The notes: generated by a model not told the origin, from the letters alone. A DNA stretch of 64,000 nucleotides from Plecoglossus altivelis (GCA_036571765.1 BROE01000024.1:4384132-4448131), one strand, 5' to 3'. Shown: positions 1 to 12,422, counted from the first letter of the stretch. Made by a program: numbers and translations.

Positions 1-639
1 TTGATGACAGTCTGAAAGAAGCACTATGAGGACCCCAGTGATGGTGTACACAGACACAGCAAGACAGGCAGATGGAAAGCAGGGAGACAGACAGAAGTCA
101 GACAGGCAGAAGACAGACAGGGAGCCAGAAGACAGGAGGCAGGGAGACTTGACAATCGGCCCGGGACCAGTAGATAAGTGTCCAAACAGACAGTCAGGGA
201 GGGACCAGCCAGCGGTCAGCAGGCAGCAGCTGGAAGCAGATTACTAGCCAGTCATGCTGAAGCAAGAAGGAGAGGAATGAAAAGAGAGTCCAGGGATGGG
301 GAAAGACAGAAGGACTTGAAAGAGGGATGGAGTGCACAATTAAAGGGTGCGTACAATATAAACCATGACAACGGGAGGCATCAACGGTATATAGACTACA
401 GTTTTTGAAATAGTAAACGGCATTCAACACTGAAGCGTGTAGGACGCACAGTCAGCGTCAGGCCGGAACGTAGCAGATGGCCAGAGATATGGCTCAGCTT
501 GTCAACACACTGCAGGCAAGAGACGCCAGCCTGAGAGCGAGCGAGCGTGCCCACTGTACCCTGCTACTGGAATCCTTTTAGAGAGACAGATGAGCTGAGC
601 GGCTGGCCTAGGGCTACTCAGCACAGCTCACTCACAACA

Positions 640-915
640 CCCAGCCAGCCAGCCTAGTAGCTGGTCTACAGCTGGTAGGTCTGCCACAACACTAGCACGC
701 CAGCCAGCCTGGTAGCAGGTCTACCACAACGCAAGCATGCTGGCCAGCCTGGTAGCAGGTCTACCACAACGCTACCACACTTGCCAGCCTGGTATGTCTC
801 CCACAATGCAAGCATGCTAGCCAGCCTGGTAGCAGGTCTACCACAATGCTAGCACGCAAGCCAGCCTTGCATAAGCTCTGCCACAACGCTAGCACGCTAA
901 CCAACCTGGTAAAAG
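640..915. repeat. Minisatellite, unit about 40 bp
   Basis: Imperfect tandem copies carry the shared block GGTAGCAGGTCTACCACAA, seen at 711 and 751, as a variant at 791, and again at about 828. Spacing is 40, 40 and 37 bases. Copies differ by substitutions and small indels, so the array is old or diverging. Confidence 0.8.
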
Positions 916-2294
916 GTTGACCAAGCTTGTTTGTATGCAGGCTATGATGATTATTACCACTATAAGCTTAGCTTGGTTTCAACAGACACAGTCAGTCTGA
1001 CGTCCTGCGCACTTTCCCCAGACACACCAGCACCTTGCCTCCCCATCTCTCTCCTTCTCCTTATCCGTCTCCCTATCCACCTCCATATCCCTATTCATCT
1101 CCTTCTCCCTATCCACCTCCACCTCCCTATCCACCTCCCTATCCACGTCCATCTCCCAGGCAAGCATGCTCTCCACGTGCATCGGCACCCCAGTGTATTG
1201 ATGGCGTGCAGAGCTTTGAGTCCGATCCTCCCCTCCCCCACCTCCCCCAGTCTTAGTCAGCCTTCCCCCCAGTCTCCCCCCAGCCATGCAGAGAGAGCTG
1301 CCATGACTTCAGAACCCTACCCTGGCCGTGTCCACGCATTGTGTAATGTGAGCCTTCCAGAGGGGAGGTGTGTACTGCGGTATCCAGGTAACACTCGTAA
1401 ATACTGTCAAAGCAAGCGCTTTGCATGATGGGAAGGAAGGCGTGGGGCTTTCCCTAATCTTGAGGTATGCTAAAGAAGAAAAAGAAAGTTATTCATCCCC
1501 AAAATGATGATGCTGTTCTTACTCCATCAGCTTAGCAGTACTGCAGGTGGAGCAGCTAAGGTTTAGCTACAACAGCTAACTGGGTTTGAAGTAAACAACG
1601 GCTGACGACTTGTTCTCTCTGTAGGTCGCTGGTCTCAACATCTCCCAGGCTGTCCAGTGGGCCAGCACAGAGCTGGCCTGGCTAATTCAGAGGACCATGG
1701 AAAGTATTAGAGGAGAACTGGAAAGTGTATAAGTGAGTGTGTCATGTGTTGAAAACGCAGGGCCAGTGAGGGAGCTGTCCAACACAGGCCTCCAAGGAGG
1801 GTGACGCAATATGGGGGTGGTGGGGGGAGAGGAAAAGAGGAGGGGGGAGCCCCCGCCCGCCATCCCCCTCTCAGCGGCGGCCCCGCCCAAACGCAGGGGC
1901 ATCTGCTGTGCCTCGTGACCCGACTGATTGGAAGCAGTTGTGGCCCGCGGTGAGATACGGCCAGAGGAATGTTGTGACTGGAAATGCAAGCCCAGAATAA
2001 CGGGTGTGACTGTCAGAGCGCGCGTGTGTGTGTGTGCGTGTGTGTGTGAGACTGTGGCTAGACTCGTGTGTATGTATAGGCTAGTGTGTGCATTAACGTG
2101 TGTTTGCATGCATAGGCCATTGAGTGTGCGTGTGTGCGTATGTGTGCATGTGTGCATGTGTGGGTGAGCATATGTCCATTACTCCTGGGTTTCAAGTGAT
2201 CCATCAAGCCATATTAGATGAACCCTGGTAGTCTGGTGATGGATGACTCCAGGGAGATTCTGGGATGGCTGAATGACTGGACAGATGTATGTTG

Positions 2295-3185
2295 CCAGAC
2301 CACCACCTCCTACCAGCCACTCACCTCATCACATCCACCACCTCTCCACCTCCTACCAGCCACTCACCTCATCACATCCACCACCTCTCCACCTCCTACT
2401 AGCCACTCACCTCATCACATACACCACCTCTCCACCTCCTACCAGCTGCTCACCTCATCACATCCACCACCTCTCCACCTCCTACCAGCNNNNNNNNNNN
2501 NNNNNNNNNNNNNNNNNNNNNNNNNNNNNNNNNNNNNNNNNNNNNNNNNNNNNNNNNNNNNNNNNNNNNNNNNNNNNNNNNNNNNNNNNNNNNNNNNNNN
2601 NNNNNNNNNNNNNNNNNNNNNNNNNNNNNNNNNNNNNNNNNNNNNNNNNNNNNNNNNNNNNNNNNNNNNNNNNNNNNNNNNNNNNNNNNNNNNNNNNNNN
2701 NNNNNNNNNNNNNNNNNNNNNNNNNNNNNNNNNNNNNNNNNNNNNNNNNNNNNNNNNNNNNNNNNNNNNNNNNNNNNNNNNNNNNNNNNNNNNNNNNNNN
2801 NNNNNNNNNNNNNNNNNNNNNNNNNNNNNNNNNNNNNNNNNNNNNNNNNNNNNNNNNNNNNNNNNNNNNNNNNNNNNNNNNNNNNNNNNNNNNNNNNNNN
2901 NNNNNNNNNNNNNNNNNNNNNNNNNNNNNNNNNNNNNNNNNNNNNNNNNNNNNNNNNNNNNNNNNNNNNNNNNNNNNNNNNNNNNNNNNNNNNNNNNNNN
3001 NNNNNNNNNNNNNNNNNNNNNNNNNNNNNNNNNNNNNNNNNNNNNNNNNNNNNNNNNNNNNNNNNNNNNNNNNNNNNNNNNNNNNCTCACCTCATCACAT
3101 CCACCACCTCTCCACCTCCTACCAGCTCCTCACCTCATCACATCCACCACCTCTCCACCTCCTACCAGCCCCTCACCTCATCAGA
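2295..3185. repeat. 43-bp minisatellite interrupted by an assembly gap
   Basis: Copies containing CTCACCTCATCACATCCACC recur every 43 bases (for example at 2320 and 2363) on both sides of a run of N. Because 43 is not a multiple of 3, the array stays open in more than one frame, which explains the long X-containing reading frames across it. They are not genes. Confidence 0.9.
2490..3085. other. Assembly gap (596 N)
   Basis: A run of 596 N lies inside the 43-bp minisatellite. Both flanks are the same repeat unit, so the missing sequence is probably more of the array, and the true length is unknown. Confidence 0.97.
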
Positions 3186-3799
3186 TCCGCCACATGGACC
3201 TCTGATCCTGGATCAGTGCTGGTTCTCCACCCAGTTGCATGTTGCTTAGACTGAAATGCTAACTGACTACTTGACCACTGTGCCCGATGTCTGGACTGAA
3301 CAGCCGGAGCTCTAATGAATACAGGCATTTAATAATGTCATACAGTAACACTGTCATCGCCAAGCTGATCTAGAACAATCAGTCATCTGGCAGTATTTTA
3401 CCTTCCCAGATACACAGCACACAGTGGGAGTGTGTGTCATGCTCTAGTTCTGAGGTGAAGATGAGACGTGTGTGTGATCCAGTGATCCGATAGCTGACTA
3501 GACTGTCTCATCCTTCCCTCGTCCTCCCAGAGAAAGAGCGGAAGAGAGGTTGAGGGGGAGAGAGGTAGGGAGAGAGAGAGGCAGGCAGATCCGGTTGACC
3601 CCTCACACCAAATACAGCCCTGGAAGCAGACTCGCACACCCACAGTACAGGACAGAGCCATTTGGTCTACAGGTCAGAGAGAATGTGTGTGTGTGTACGC
3701 ATGTGCATGTGAGAGAGTCTGAGTTAGGAAACAAGGCCGAGTACAGCAGCCTCAACACCACACCCTGACCCAGCTGGAACAAATAAAACCACTCCTCTT

Positions 3800-3990
3800 C
3801 ATCCCTCTATCCTCTGTCTTCTTCAGTCTTCTCCTCTCCATCTGCCTTTCATCCCTCTCCTCTTCATCCCTCTCTACTCTTCATCCCTCTCTACTCTTCA
3901 TCCCTCTCTACTCTTCATCCCTCTCTCCTCTTCATCCCTCTCTACTCTTCATCCCTCTCTCCTCTTCATCCTTCTCTCCCTCTGCCCTTC
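3800..3990. repeat. 17-bp pyrimidine tandem repeat
   Basis: Tandem copies of TCTACTCTTCATCCCTC are spaced 17 bases apart and degenerate toward both ends. The strand is almost purely pyrimidine. Confidence 0.75.
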
Positions 3991-4139
3991 AACCCTCTCT
4001 CCCTGTCCTGCACACACACACCATACTACTGTCAGTCTGCTTGCAGAAGGAATGTATGAAGCATTAGGACCCAATGTGGACAGTCATCTGGAGAGCCACA
4101 CAGTAAGCAGGCATGCATTAACCCTCTGCACAGAGAAAC

Positions 4140-4205
4140 TTCACACGCACCACACACACGCACCACACACACGCACCACACACACGCACCACACACACAC
4201 ACACT
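4140..4205. repeat. CA-rich 12-bp repeat
   Basis: Tandem copies of CACCACACACACG-like units run into a short (CA)n tract. Confidence 0.7.
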
Positions 4206-5158
4206 CTACAGTGAGCAGATGGACTTCAGAGAGAGAACGGCTGTAGAACAGACATCTGGGCTGAACATCACAGGGCCCCTGTGAAGGTCTCTACCCCAGA
4301 CCTTCCAACTGGCATCTTCACACTGGTCCTGCTTGGAATCGTTCCCTGTTGATTAGTTCAGAAAGGCGCAGGATTGGTGCTGCTGGTCGTGCTGTCCGAG
4401 GGTGTGTGTGCGTGCGCCCCTCTGAATGCTAATGGGACTGACATCCCCATGAACAAAGCAGAGGACACACTGGCATATAGGGGAGAGAGCATTATGGTCC
4501 ATATGTCTGGGGCTGCTCCCCATCAGAGCCTGGCCAATGGGATGCTCTGGCACTAAACAGACAAACAATTAACACCTCCTTTACTGGGCTGCCTTGAGGC
4601 TACGTGAGGAAAACAGCAAAGGATAACTGTCTGTCCCTCCCCCGCTCCTTCCACCCTCCCCACCCTGCATCCACCCCTTCCTCCCCGTCTCTCCCATCTA
4701 GAGAAGGAGACTTGAAGATTGGGTTCAGCATCAAGCAGTCAGAGGTCATCAGCGTCTGAATGTGCTAGTCTGGTGCTGTGTTGACAGGTCATGTTTGGGA
4801 TGTCCTGCGCTGCAGCAGCCTGCAGCAGGTGGGAGAATCACAGCTCAGTCAGTCTTCAGATGAAGATCAATAGTAAACAAGTGTAAACCAGTGTCGTCAG
4901 GTCATAAACGCTGCTGAACAAAGCGCAACACAGATCTCCTTTACAATGCTATGCTGCAGCTACAGATCCAGTGTTCGCTGGTATAAGGTTTGCAGTATAT
5001 ACATACAAGACTGCCAATCACAAGCGCTCTCACAGACATCCTGCAGAACGGTGATTGGTCGATCCTCCCCACCAAAGCCTTCACCTTGTTGTTGTCCGTG
5101 ACGTAACATCACCAGATAGGCTCAGGCACATCCCATACAGGGCTCTCACACACCCACT

Positions 5159-5172
5159 GTCACCATGGCAAC
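5159..5172. promoter_or_regulatory. X-box-like RFX motif inside the presumed intron
   Basis: GTCACCATGGCAAC matches the 14-base RFX palindrome pattern (half-site, two bases, half-site). No coding start is recognised beside it, so its function is unknown. It may be a chance match or an intronic enhancer element. Confidence 0.25.
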
Positions 5173-5304
5173 CAGTTCTCCTTCTCTCTGTGTCTCTCTG
5201 GCACGTCAGTGATGTTTACAACCGTCCATGCTCACCTCGTCCACAAGCTGGGGGGGGAGACCTCGAATGACTGGCGAGGCAGGCTCCCATGCACGCCCCC
5301 CCGC

Positions 5305-5425
5305 CCCACCACACACACACACGCACACGCACGCACGCACGCACGCACACACGCTCACTCACTGGCACCTACGTGCACGCACACACACACGCACGCACAC
5401 TCACTGGCACACGCACACACACGTG
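5305..5425. repeat. CA/CACG-rich simple repeat
   Basis: Alternating purine-pyrimidine DNA made of CACACA and CACGCA steps. Such tracts can adopt Z-DNA. It is non-coding. Confidence 0.8.
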
Positions 5426-6487
5426 CTGCCCAGTAGCTCCTCCCAGCCTGTCTGCATTGCACCAAAGAAAGCTGCATCTTATTCAAGGTGGGGGAGTGGG
5501 CAGACTCAGCAGCATCCTGCTACATCTCACCCCCTGCACTCCCCCTCCCTCTCCCTCCCAGCACACACACAGACCCTTTCCCTCCTCTCAGCTGCACCCT
5601 GGCTAGCGTGGGGCTGGGGGTTATACGGGACACACTGGAGTTTTGGTCCAGCGCTGGGACTGTGAGGTCACTCCAAGGAGCCCAGCTCGCACAGCACTCC
5701 CAGATGACAGCTTCCTGGTTCCACTGTGGCTCCGCCTCCACAAGTACTGAGCACAAATCACACGCACACACACTCCGCGCCAATCCTCCCTCCCTTTATC
5801 CCAGATATCCACAAGCTGCAGGCAGTATAGTGTGTGTGTGCCTGCATGCATCCACACATCCATCCATTCCTCCAGCGCACAAATGCACGCCTGCGCACAC
5901 ACAGCTGAGAAATATGCTGTAACCCATTTGTGGGTGTGACTTCTACTATGAATGCAGAGCCCAGCAGGAGAGCCATGTGTCTCGTCAGACCGGACAGAAG
6001 GATGTAGTTTCAAGAGGCGGGGAGATCTGCGGGGTTGTGCTGTCTTCTGCTAAGACAATGTGTGTTGTCTGTGTCAGTCAGCTACCTTTCTCTGAGGGAA
6101 ATATCATTTCTTTGTTAACCAGCTGGGTACACACACTATACTGACACGTGCAGAAAAAAACGTGTGCAAAAGCAGAAGTGGAGTGCACACTCACTCCACT
6201 TCTAACAGGGAAACACAGTGATGCTGTTAGGATTGTGCACTTCTGGTCATTTATTAACCTGCTGCTGACAAACACACGCGCACATGCATGCACACATGCA
6301 CGCACACATGCACACACGCACACATGCACGGGAGAGAGGCACAAATTTAGTGTGTTTGGGAGCGATTTGAAAGTTTTGAAGCCCTGCTCCTCTCCTCAAT
6401 ACCCCACATACACAGACTTCCCCTAGTATCTTTCATATGCTAATATCTGGGTGATTGTATGGGCCAGCAGTCTGGAATTCCTCTCCA

Positions 6488-6620
6488 CAAAGGAGCAGAG
6501 AGAAAGAGAGGGAGAGAGAATGAGAGGTAGAGCGAGAGAGGTAGAGCGAGAGTGAGAGAGAGAGAGCGAGAGAGGTAGAGCGAGAGTGAGAGAGAGAGCG
6601 AGAGAGAGAAAGAGTGAAAG
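6488..6620. repeat. GA-rich polypurine tract with internal duplication
   Basis: About 130 bases of nearly pure purine on the plus strand, in which GAGAGGTAGAGCGAGAG recurs three times. It is a homopurine-homopyrimidine tract of the type that can form triplex DNA. Confidence 0.8.
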
Positions 6621-8335
6621 AGATATGGATGTGGTTACTGCACATGGGATTTGCTGCCTTTCAGCTTCAGTCAGACCTCCTCCCAGACTTTCTTACTCCA
6701 GCTTTCACCCTCTGTCTCTCCCCTTCTCTTCCTGGGCCCTCCTCTCTGTAATGTGGAGGCATAAGGGAGTGGCCACACAGAGGGAGGGGGAGAACAGTCT
6801 TTCACTCCCCTTCCTTTCTCCCCTCCCTTTCTCCCTCTCTCCTGAAGCTGCAGCCTAGAGATCTCCAGACAAAGACCCAGGAGTCCCATCCTCCACACCC
6901 ACCCTTCAGACACAGAGAGCAGGTGGGCCAGTTAGATTCCCCGGGGCCCGGCCCGATGAGGGGCGGAGCCTGGCGTAATTGGCTTTCCCCTGCGGCTGGG
7001 CTTGACGACCTATGAATTATGAATCCCTCTCATCTCCGAGGGGTCTGACAGCACGAGCCCTCCGACACAGCCACGATCCCGTTAGACCCCGCGAGTGTTA
7101 AAGAAGAGAACAACAAAGGCAGGAAGGAGCGACACAGACAACAGGGAAGAGCTTGCAGGGCAGTTTAGGAAACCCAAGGCATGCGGTAGAACTTTGAGGA
7201 CCGCGTGTTAAGATTCAGAGCACCACTAAGCAGTAAGGTGACCCTCTCTCTCTACTAGTGACAGTTGGAAGACCAGCCACATGACTTAGACACAGACGGA
7301 GATACTGGGAAGAGATAGCTAACTCCCTGGAGCGGGCATGGAGGGAAAGGGAGCAGGGGAAAGAAAGAAGGGAGAAAACAATGCTCTCCCTCCCTCTCCC
7401 TCTCCCTCTCCCCAGGTGCTTGTGTATGAATATTTCATGAGCTCCACTGCTGAGCAGGGTAGCTGCTAGCCCACAAAAAGGGTGTTCTGACGTCTCCAGC
7501 CTGGCCACAGTAGAAACAGGTCTAGCAGAGTTTCAGAGCTGCTAGTATTCAATGAGTCGCTGGGAGGAGCAGGGCCAAGCATCTCTCCATCTCTCTAGCC
7601 GAGACACTTTCATTTCTCACATCAGGAATTCCACTGTCAAATTAAAGGTGGGTTGGCGGGGGGTGAACAATGAGCCCAATGTAAAGACGTACAGTGAGAA
7701 GGCTAAGGGGAGGCTGGGCCGTCTATGGCTGGAAGAGAATGAGGGGGGGGAGCTGATTGGTGGCGGGCATGTCCAGACAACAGCGTCCATACATGTCACC
7801 TCAGACCACAAGCACGAACGGGCATGGCAGAAGCAGGCTGGTGTTGCACGGCAACCCGAGCCATACACACACACACACACACAAACACATACAAGGGAGG
7901 GGTGGAAAACACTCCAAGTACTGTACTGGAGGCTTCGGTTTTCCTCCCCCCACCCCCCCTCCAGCCATAGAGGCAGGACAAGCCACGCCCCGGGTTGTGC
8001 CCCCTGCTGGTCCAGGGATGGGCTGGGGTCACCATGCCTGGAATTCACACCTACTGGCCCACAGAGGGAAGGAAGGCTGCTATTAATACCCAGGCTGGGA
8101 CAGGGATGCTTCCCTGAACTCTCCCCAGAGGAGGAGAGGACAGGCAGGGACTGCTGGCTGGAACAGGGGGGTGCTGAAGCAGTATTACCAAATAATTCAA
8201 TCATTATTTATATCACAGCATTGTTTCCACAGACCCCACCCACAAACCTTATATACTGTTAGCATTAGCAGCATGCTATCCTGAGGGTGTTGACTAACTG
8301 CAGCTCTACAAACAGGAGGTTATAGGGGAACACAC

Positions 8336-8419
8336 CTGGTTGTTCCAGGCGCAGTACAGATCACAGATCAGGCTCCAGTTGTTGTTGATCACGCAGTCTA
8401 GCACCTTGAGGTGCGCCAT
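8336..8419 (-). CDS. Candidate alternative first coding exon (arhgap21?)
   Basis: On the minus strand an ATG at 8419 in a good context (A at -3, G at +4) opens 28 codons that look like real protein, with the core LKVLDCVINNNWSLICDLY. They end at CAG followed by a GTGTGT donor at 8335. The exon ends in phase 0, like the recognised arhgap21 first exon at 15684-15767, so either could splice to the same next exon. Upstream, the region to about 9.4 kb is richer in G+C and CpG than its surroundings, which would suit a promoter. The frame also stays open upstream through a Pro-rich stretch, so the true start could be earlier. I do not recognise the peptide, and the link to arhgap21 rests on position, strand and phase only. 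Confidence 0.4.
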
Positions 8420-9837
8420 GCTGCCCTGCGTCCGCGGGAACGCCTCGCGCCCCCCCTCCACCTCCAGGGGGCTGTCCTCCGGCTGCGTGCCTCCCTGCCG
8501 AGCTGACGGCCGGTGTCCTGACACGGCGGTGGAGGGGGGGGCGGAGGAAGGGGGGCGGTCAGGAGCAGGTGGAGGGAGGACAGGCTCTGTACCAGTCTGG
8601 GAGCCCAGCAGGCATCCTGTCAGCTGTGTGTGTGTGGGGGGGGGTCCCCCTCCGCCACGCGCTAAAAACCAACTAAATAATGCATGATGCTCGGAACCCA
8701 GGGAATCTCCCCGAAATTGGTGCCCGGCACCTGGAACTGCAGAGACCTGAGGTTGCTTTGGCAGCAGGGATACGGGGTTGCCACGGTTACCGACCTCTGA
8801 TGTGATGCGCTGCTTCGGCTCGACGAACAGCCGTAGCCATGGCCGTGGTAACCCGACACCGTGACCGGACCAGGAGAGTAAGGGGGAGATGATGAAGCAG
8901 ATTCCAGAATGTTCTCCCCCTCACTTGGCCTTTCTGCATTCCTATTCTGTCCTTCAACCGTGTCCCTCTCTGCGATCCTTCTTCCACCTATTCTCCTCCT
9001 CCTCTCCTCCCTCTGCGCCTCCTTGCTCGCTTCCACGGGGCGTCGGAGGAAGACGGGGCAGATGAAAGGCAGGGAAGGGGAGACACAGATTCTTCGGTAC
9101 CCCTCCCTCTCCCCCCTTGCTGCAGAGTCAAGCGCACGCAGTCTCTTCAACAGACGACGGCAAGGATGGAGGAGGAAGGCGAACACTTAGCTGCTTCAGG
9201 GGGCCAACGTACCCCCACAGCGCCTTCTGCTGAGGATTCTAAAAGGTGTAGGGGGCCGTGCTGGCAGAGCCGGGGTCCTGGAAGAGCTCCTGGATGTGTG
9301 GCTGCCTCCAGCGCTAGCTCCTCTGCTGAATGACTCGGCACTGGAACTGCTGTGCAGGACGCTCCACGTCTCGCACTTATTTCATGACTCGGCACGAAGT
9401 CTTCTCTTCCTAAGCAGGAGGGAGGGAGGGAGGGACGCAACCTTGCATACCTCCCCTCAGGAAGAGGAGCACTCTGAAGTTGCTCATCCAGGGTAAAATA
9501 TCGTGACGTTACGAGATATGACGTTCCTGCGACATTTTAAGTTGAATGCTTTGTGCTCGGAATGTGCCTCAGACCCCAAATTCAACCCTCCATCCAATCA
9601 CCCACACACAGAGCCTGAGGGGGGTGGAGCAGCCGTAAATAAAACACCTAAAACACCTTCCTACTCTCCCTACTTACTGTTACAGTTGTTCCTTGGCCTG
9701 TCTGGGACGTGTGTAAGCAGACACCATAATTACAGACCCGCAGGAAGTCAGCTAGCCACTGTTCTGAGGGAAAAGCTCAGTGATCCCAAACGTGTGTAGG
9801 GACAGCTAACAGCAACTGTAACACTAGCAGGGCTGCA

Positions 9838-9885
9838 GCGCCCTGGCTGCAGCGCCCTGGCTGCAGCGCCCTGGCTGCAGCGCCA
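9838..9885. repeat. 14-bp tandem repeat
   Basis: About three and a half copies of CTGCAGCGCCCTGG at exact 14-base spacing. Each copy includes a PstI-type CTGCAG palindrome. Confidence 0.9.
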
Positions 9886-10333
9886 CAGACTGTTTACCAC
9901 AGCAGGCACATACACAGCAACAACACCCTGCCTGTCAACATGCAGCCTTTCAACACCCAGCCACTCAGATAGGCTTGGGTTTCACTATGAGAGTCAAAGG
10001 CTCATAAATAGGAGGAAATAGACGTTAGGAAAGGTAGGTTTGTGTGTGTGGAGAGTGGGGGGGATACAGAAATACAGAGTACATTAGGAATCCATGGTAC
10101 AGGAAATCATAGTGAGGATTGTGAGAGTCAACTCAGAGGGTTTGGTGTTGTTGGGTCAGAGGGAAGACAAACCAGGGCAGTTAGACAGTTGGCCCATCTA
10201 GAACTGTGCAGTAGGAACTGTGTGTTCCTCTCATGCTGTACTGCAGTAAACTGTGCAGTCCCAGCTTCTACCTATGAGCAGTGCTGGATGGTAATACTAA
10301 TCCTGTACTGTACTGCACTACACTAATGTTTTC

Positions 10334-10420
10334 CTTTAGCAGAAGCTCCTATCCAAAGCCTCGTAGAGGGGAGGGTTTCAACATCTGCAGCTCACCATTT
10401 TACCACCAAGCTATACCCAC
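10334..10420 (-). mobile_element. Truncated tRNA-derived SINE relic, V-SINE-like
   Basis: Read on the minus strand, a tRNA-like head (GTATAGCTTGGTGGTAAAAT, then GTTGAAACCC in the B-box place) is followed by GGCTTTGGATAGGAGCTTCT. The latter resembles the conserved V-domain common to fish V-SINEs. It is a diverged fragment and presumably inactive. Confidence 0.5.
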
Positions 10421-10838
10421 CATCCCAGTACTAGTGGCAGGGCTACTACAGAGTCCTACAGTAGTAAGACTACAACAGAGTACTACGTTTAGGGGAACCA
10501 AGATGGCCGTCTAGTCACTTTCATATAGACTCCCGTCCTCATCAATGACATGAGAGGATATGGGAGATTAATCCCCGTCAAATCTGTGCCTCTGATCTCC
10601 TCCCCCACTGTCAACAGTCGGACCCAAAACAGCTGGAATAAACAACAAGCAAATGATGAAATGGGTAAATACCATCCAGAAATAGCTGCTGAAACGCCCT
10701 CTGCCCCACCCTCCCCTTCACACTCAGCCAATCCAGCATTGACTCCTGGCCACACCCACCCTCCGCCTGCCAATTTAATCCAATCAATTCTGATTTATGG
10801 ATTGTAGTGCTCAGTGTTCTCCTCCCCTGCCCCCCCCT

Positions 10839-10839
<1 letters not shown>

Positions 10840-10883
<44 letters not shown>

Positions 10884-10905
10884 AACAAACACATAAACAC
10901 ACACA
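10840..10905. repeat. (CA)n microsatellite with CAAA-type tail
   Basis: About 40 bases of uninterrupted CA followed by AAAC/ACAT variants. Confidence 0.9.
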
Positions 10906-11925
10906 CGAGAATCGATTGCAACCCTTTCAAAATAAAATGGCCATGTCAAACTGGCATTAAAACAACATCAGTGATAGCATCAAACAAATATCTGAATATT
11001 CACACACACAGTCATGGCATGCAAGTGTCTAGTGGTCAAATTCATTTCTTAAATACAATTTGTTGTTTGTTTTTGGTCACGGTAACAATTGTCCAGGACT
11101 AAGAGGACACACATGTTCTCCTGATCAGGGCTTGGTCTGGCACTCAGTTCATTCATGAAAACCCTCCTTCGTCACGGTGCCCTTGTTCATTTCCAGCACT
11201 GAAAGGAAATGACACGTTGACAGGAAATAAAGCGGTTTCCTGCCAAGAAGCCCTCAAACAGCCACCCTAACACCAGGGCTCAACACCAGACCAGGTAACT
11301 CCTCTTACGCAAGACCACATTCAAAACCACACTGGCTTTGCCAAAAGAATGCATGCGCGCGCACACACACACGCACACAGGAAGTGTGTGTGAGTGCTTA
11401 AAGGGAAATCTAGCAGTCTAGGAAAAAAACCGCAGGAAATTGCTGATAAAATACCACAGTCAATATCTCCATATTGAGCTTGTGGTTATCAAAGTCCAAT
11501 ACTACTACTACTCACAAACTAGGTGAAGCTAGGCCACCGCACTGAAGCAGCCCTGCTGAAACTTTAACAGAATAACTAGGACAAACCAACACTATCTAGA
11601 AGACTAACTCGTCCAATCAGTGTTAGAAAACTAGCATATCTGAAATTCATCAAGTGTAGCTGCACATTCCAGCATCTGTGTCTTGGGACAGAGAGACAGA
11701 GAGAGTGAGAGTGAGAGAGTGAGGGAGTGAGATAAAAAAAGAAGACAGACAGAGATGGGAGAAGAGCTATGCCCTGAGCACATGTAATAGACACCTCAGC
11801 CTCACTGAGCATTAGACTGGTGCTGCTGGGCCTGTCTGGCCGTCTCTCCTCCCCTCCCTCCCCCCTCCCCCTCCATCCTTCGAGGGACAGGAACACAATG
11901 GCAGAAGAAGCTGTCACATTGAACC

Positions 11926-11967
11926 AGTGGAGGGAGGGAGGGAGGGAGGGAGGGAGGGAGGGAGGGG
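11926..11967. repeat. (GGGA)n tetranucleotide tract
   Basis: Roughly ten GGGA units in a row. The G-runs could form a G-quadruplex on the plus strand. Confidence 0.9.
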
Positions 11968-12284
11968 TGACGCAACCTTCCATACCTCCCCCTTCCCCCA
12001 TCCATCCATCCATCCATGCCTGTCAGTGTCTGGCGAGTCTGGACAAACACCAGAGAATTCGCACTGGGCTTGGGACGTCACAGGTCGGAGGAACCACCAG
12101 CATGGAGCATGAGTGGTAGATAGTAGACACACACACACAAGCTATGAATAGGTGACCTTGCATGCTATGAGGCACCACATGGGGGTTTCCTTCCGGTATT
12201 TTCCAGAGGGAAAAAAAAGGGGATGATTCACTAAAGACTTGATCCAGATGAGAAATGACACAGCACGTGCTGTACACACAGGGG

Positions 12285-12422
12285 TGAAAGGGTCAACACC
12301 AGGGGTCAACACCAGAGGTCTGAACCAGGGGTCAGCACCAGGGATCAGGCCCAGGGATCAGCACCAGGGATCAGGCCCAGGGATCAGCACCAGGGGTCAG
12401 GATCAGGGGTCAGCACCAGACC
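12285..12422. repeat. 13-bp minisatellite
   Basis: Tandem variants of CAGGGATCAGCAC / CAGGGGTCAACAC repeat about ten times with a 13-base period. The open frame of about 60 codons across it is a by-product. Confidence 0.85.

Larger units (their letters stand above)
1..8335. other. Non-coding stretch, probably arhgap21 intron 1, repeat-rich
   Basis: I see no convincing exon here. The region lies downstream (minus-strand sense) of arhgap21 exon 1, and the next expected arhgap21 exon, which would carry the start of the PDZ domain, is not visible, so it is most simply read as intron. It holds purine-rich AGACAG repeats near the left edge, a 40-bp tandem repeat (640-915), a pyrimidine stretch (1040-1160), the gapped 43-bp minisatellite, TC-rich and CA-rich arrays, and GA-rich DNA at 6490-6620. 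Its open reading frames are low in complexity and arise from these repeats. Confidence 0.55.

Noticed and set aside
931..1428. Pro/Leu-rich open frame of 165 codons
   Set aside because: It is created by a pyrimidine repeat of CCACCTCC type, with no splice signals or family similarity.
2218..3249. Open frames of 343 and 310 codons across the N run
   Set aside because: They consist of the 43-bp minisatellite plus unknown bases read as X; there is no protein signal.
7552..8262. Overlapping open frames of 236 and 195 codons on opposite strands
   Set aside because: Low-complexity ends, a (CA)n tract in the middle and no recognised motif. Overlap on both strands fits G+C-biased non-coding DNA.
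8662..9186. Minus-strand frame of 174 codons next to the candidate alternative exon
   Set aside because: Its first codon is GTG, not ATG, its content is Arg/Ser-rich and simple, and it ends in a stop before the exon at 8419. It may be leader DNA but is not supported as coding.
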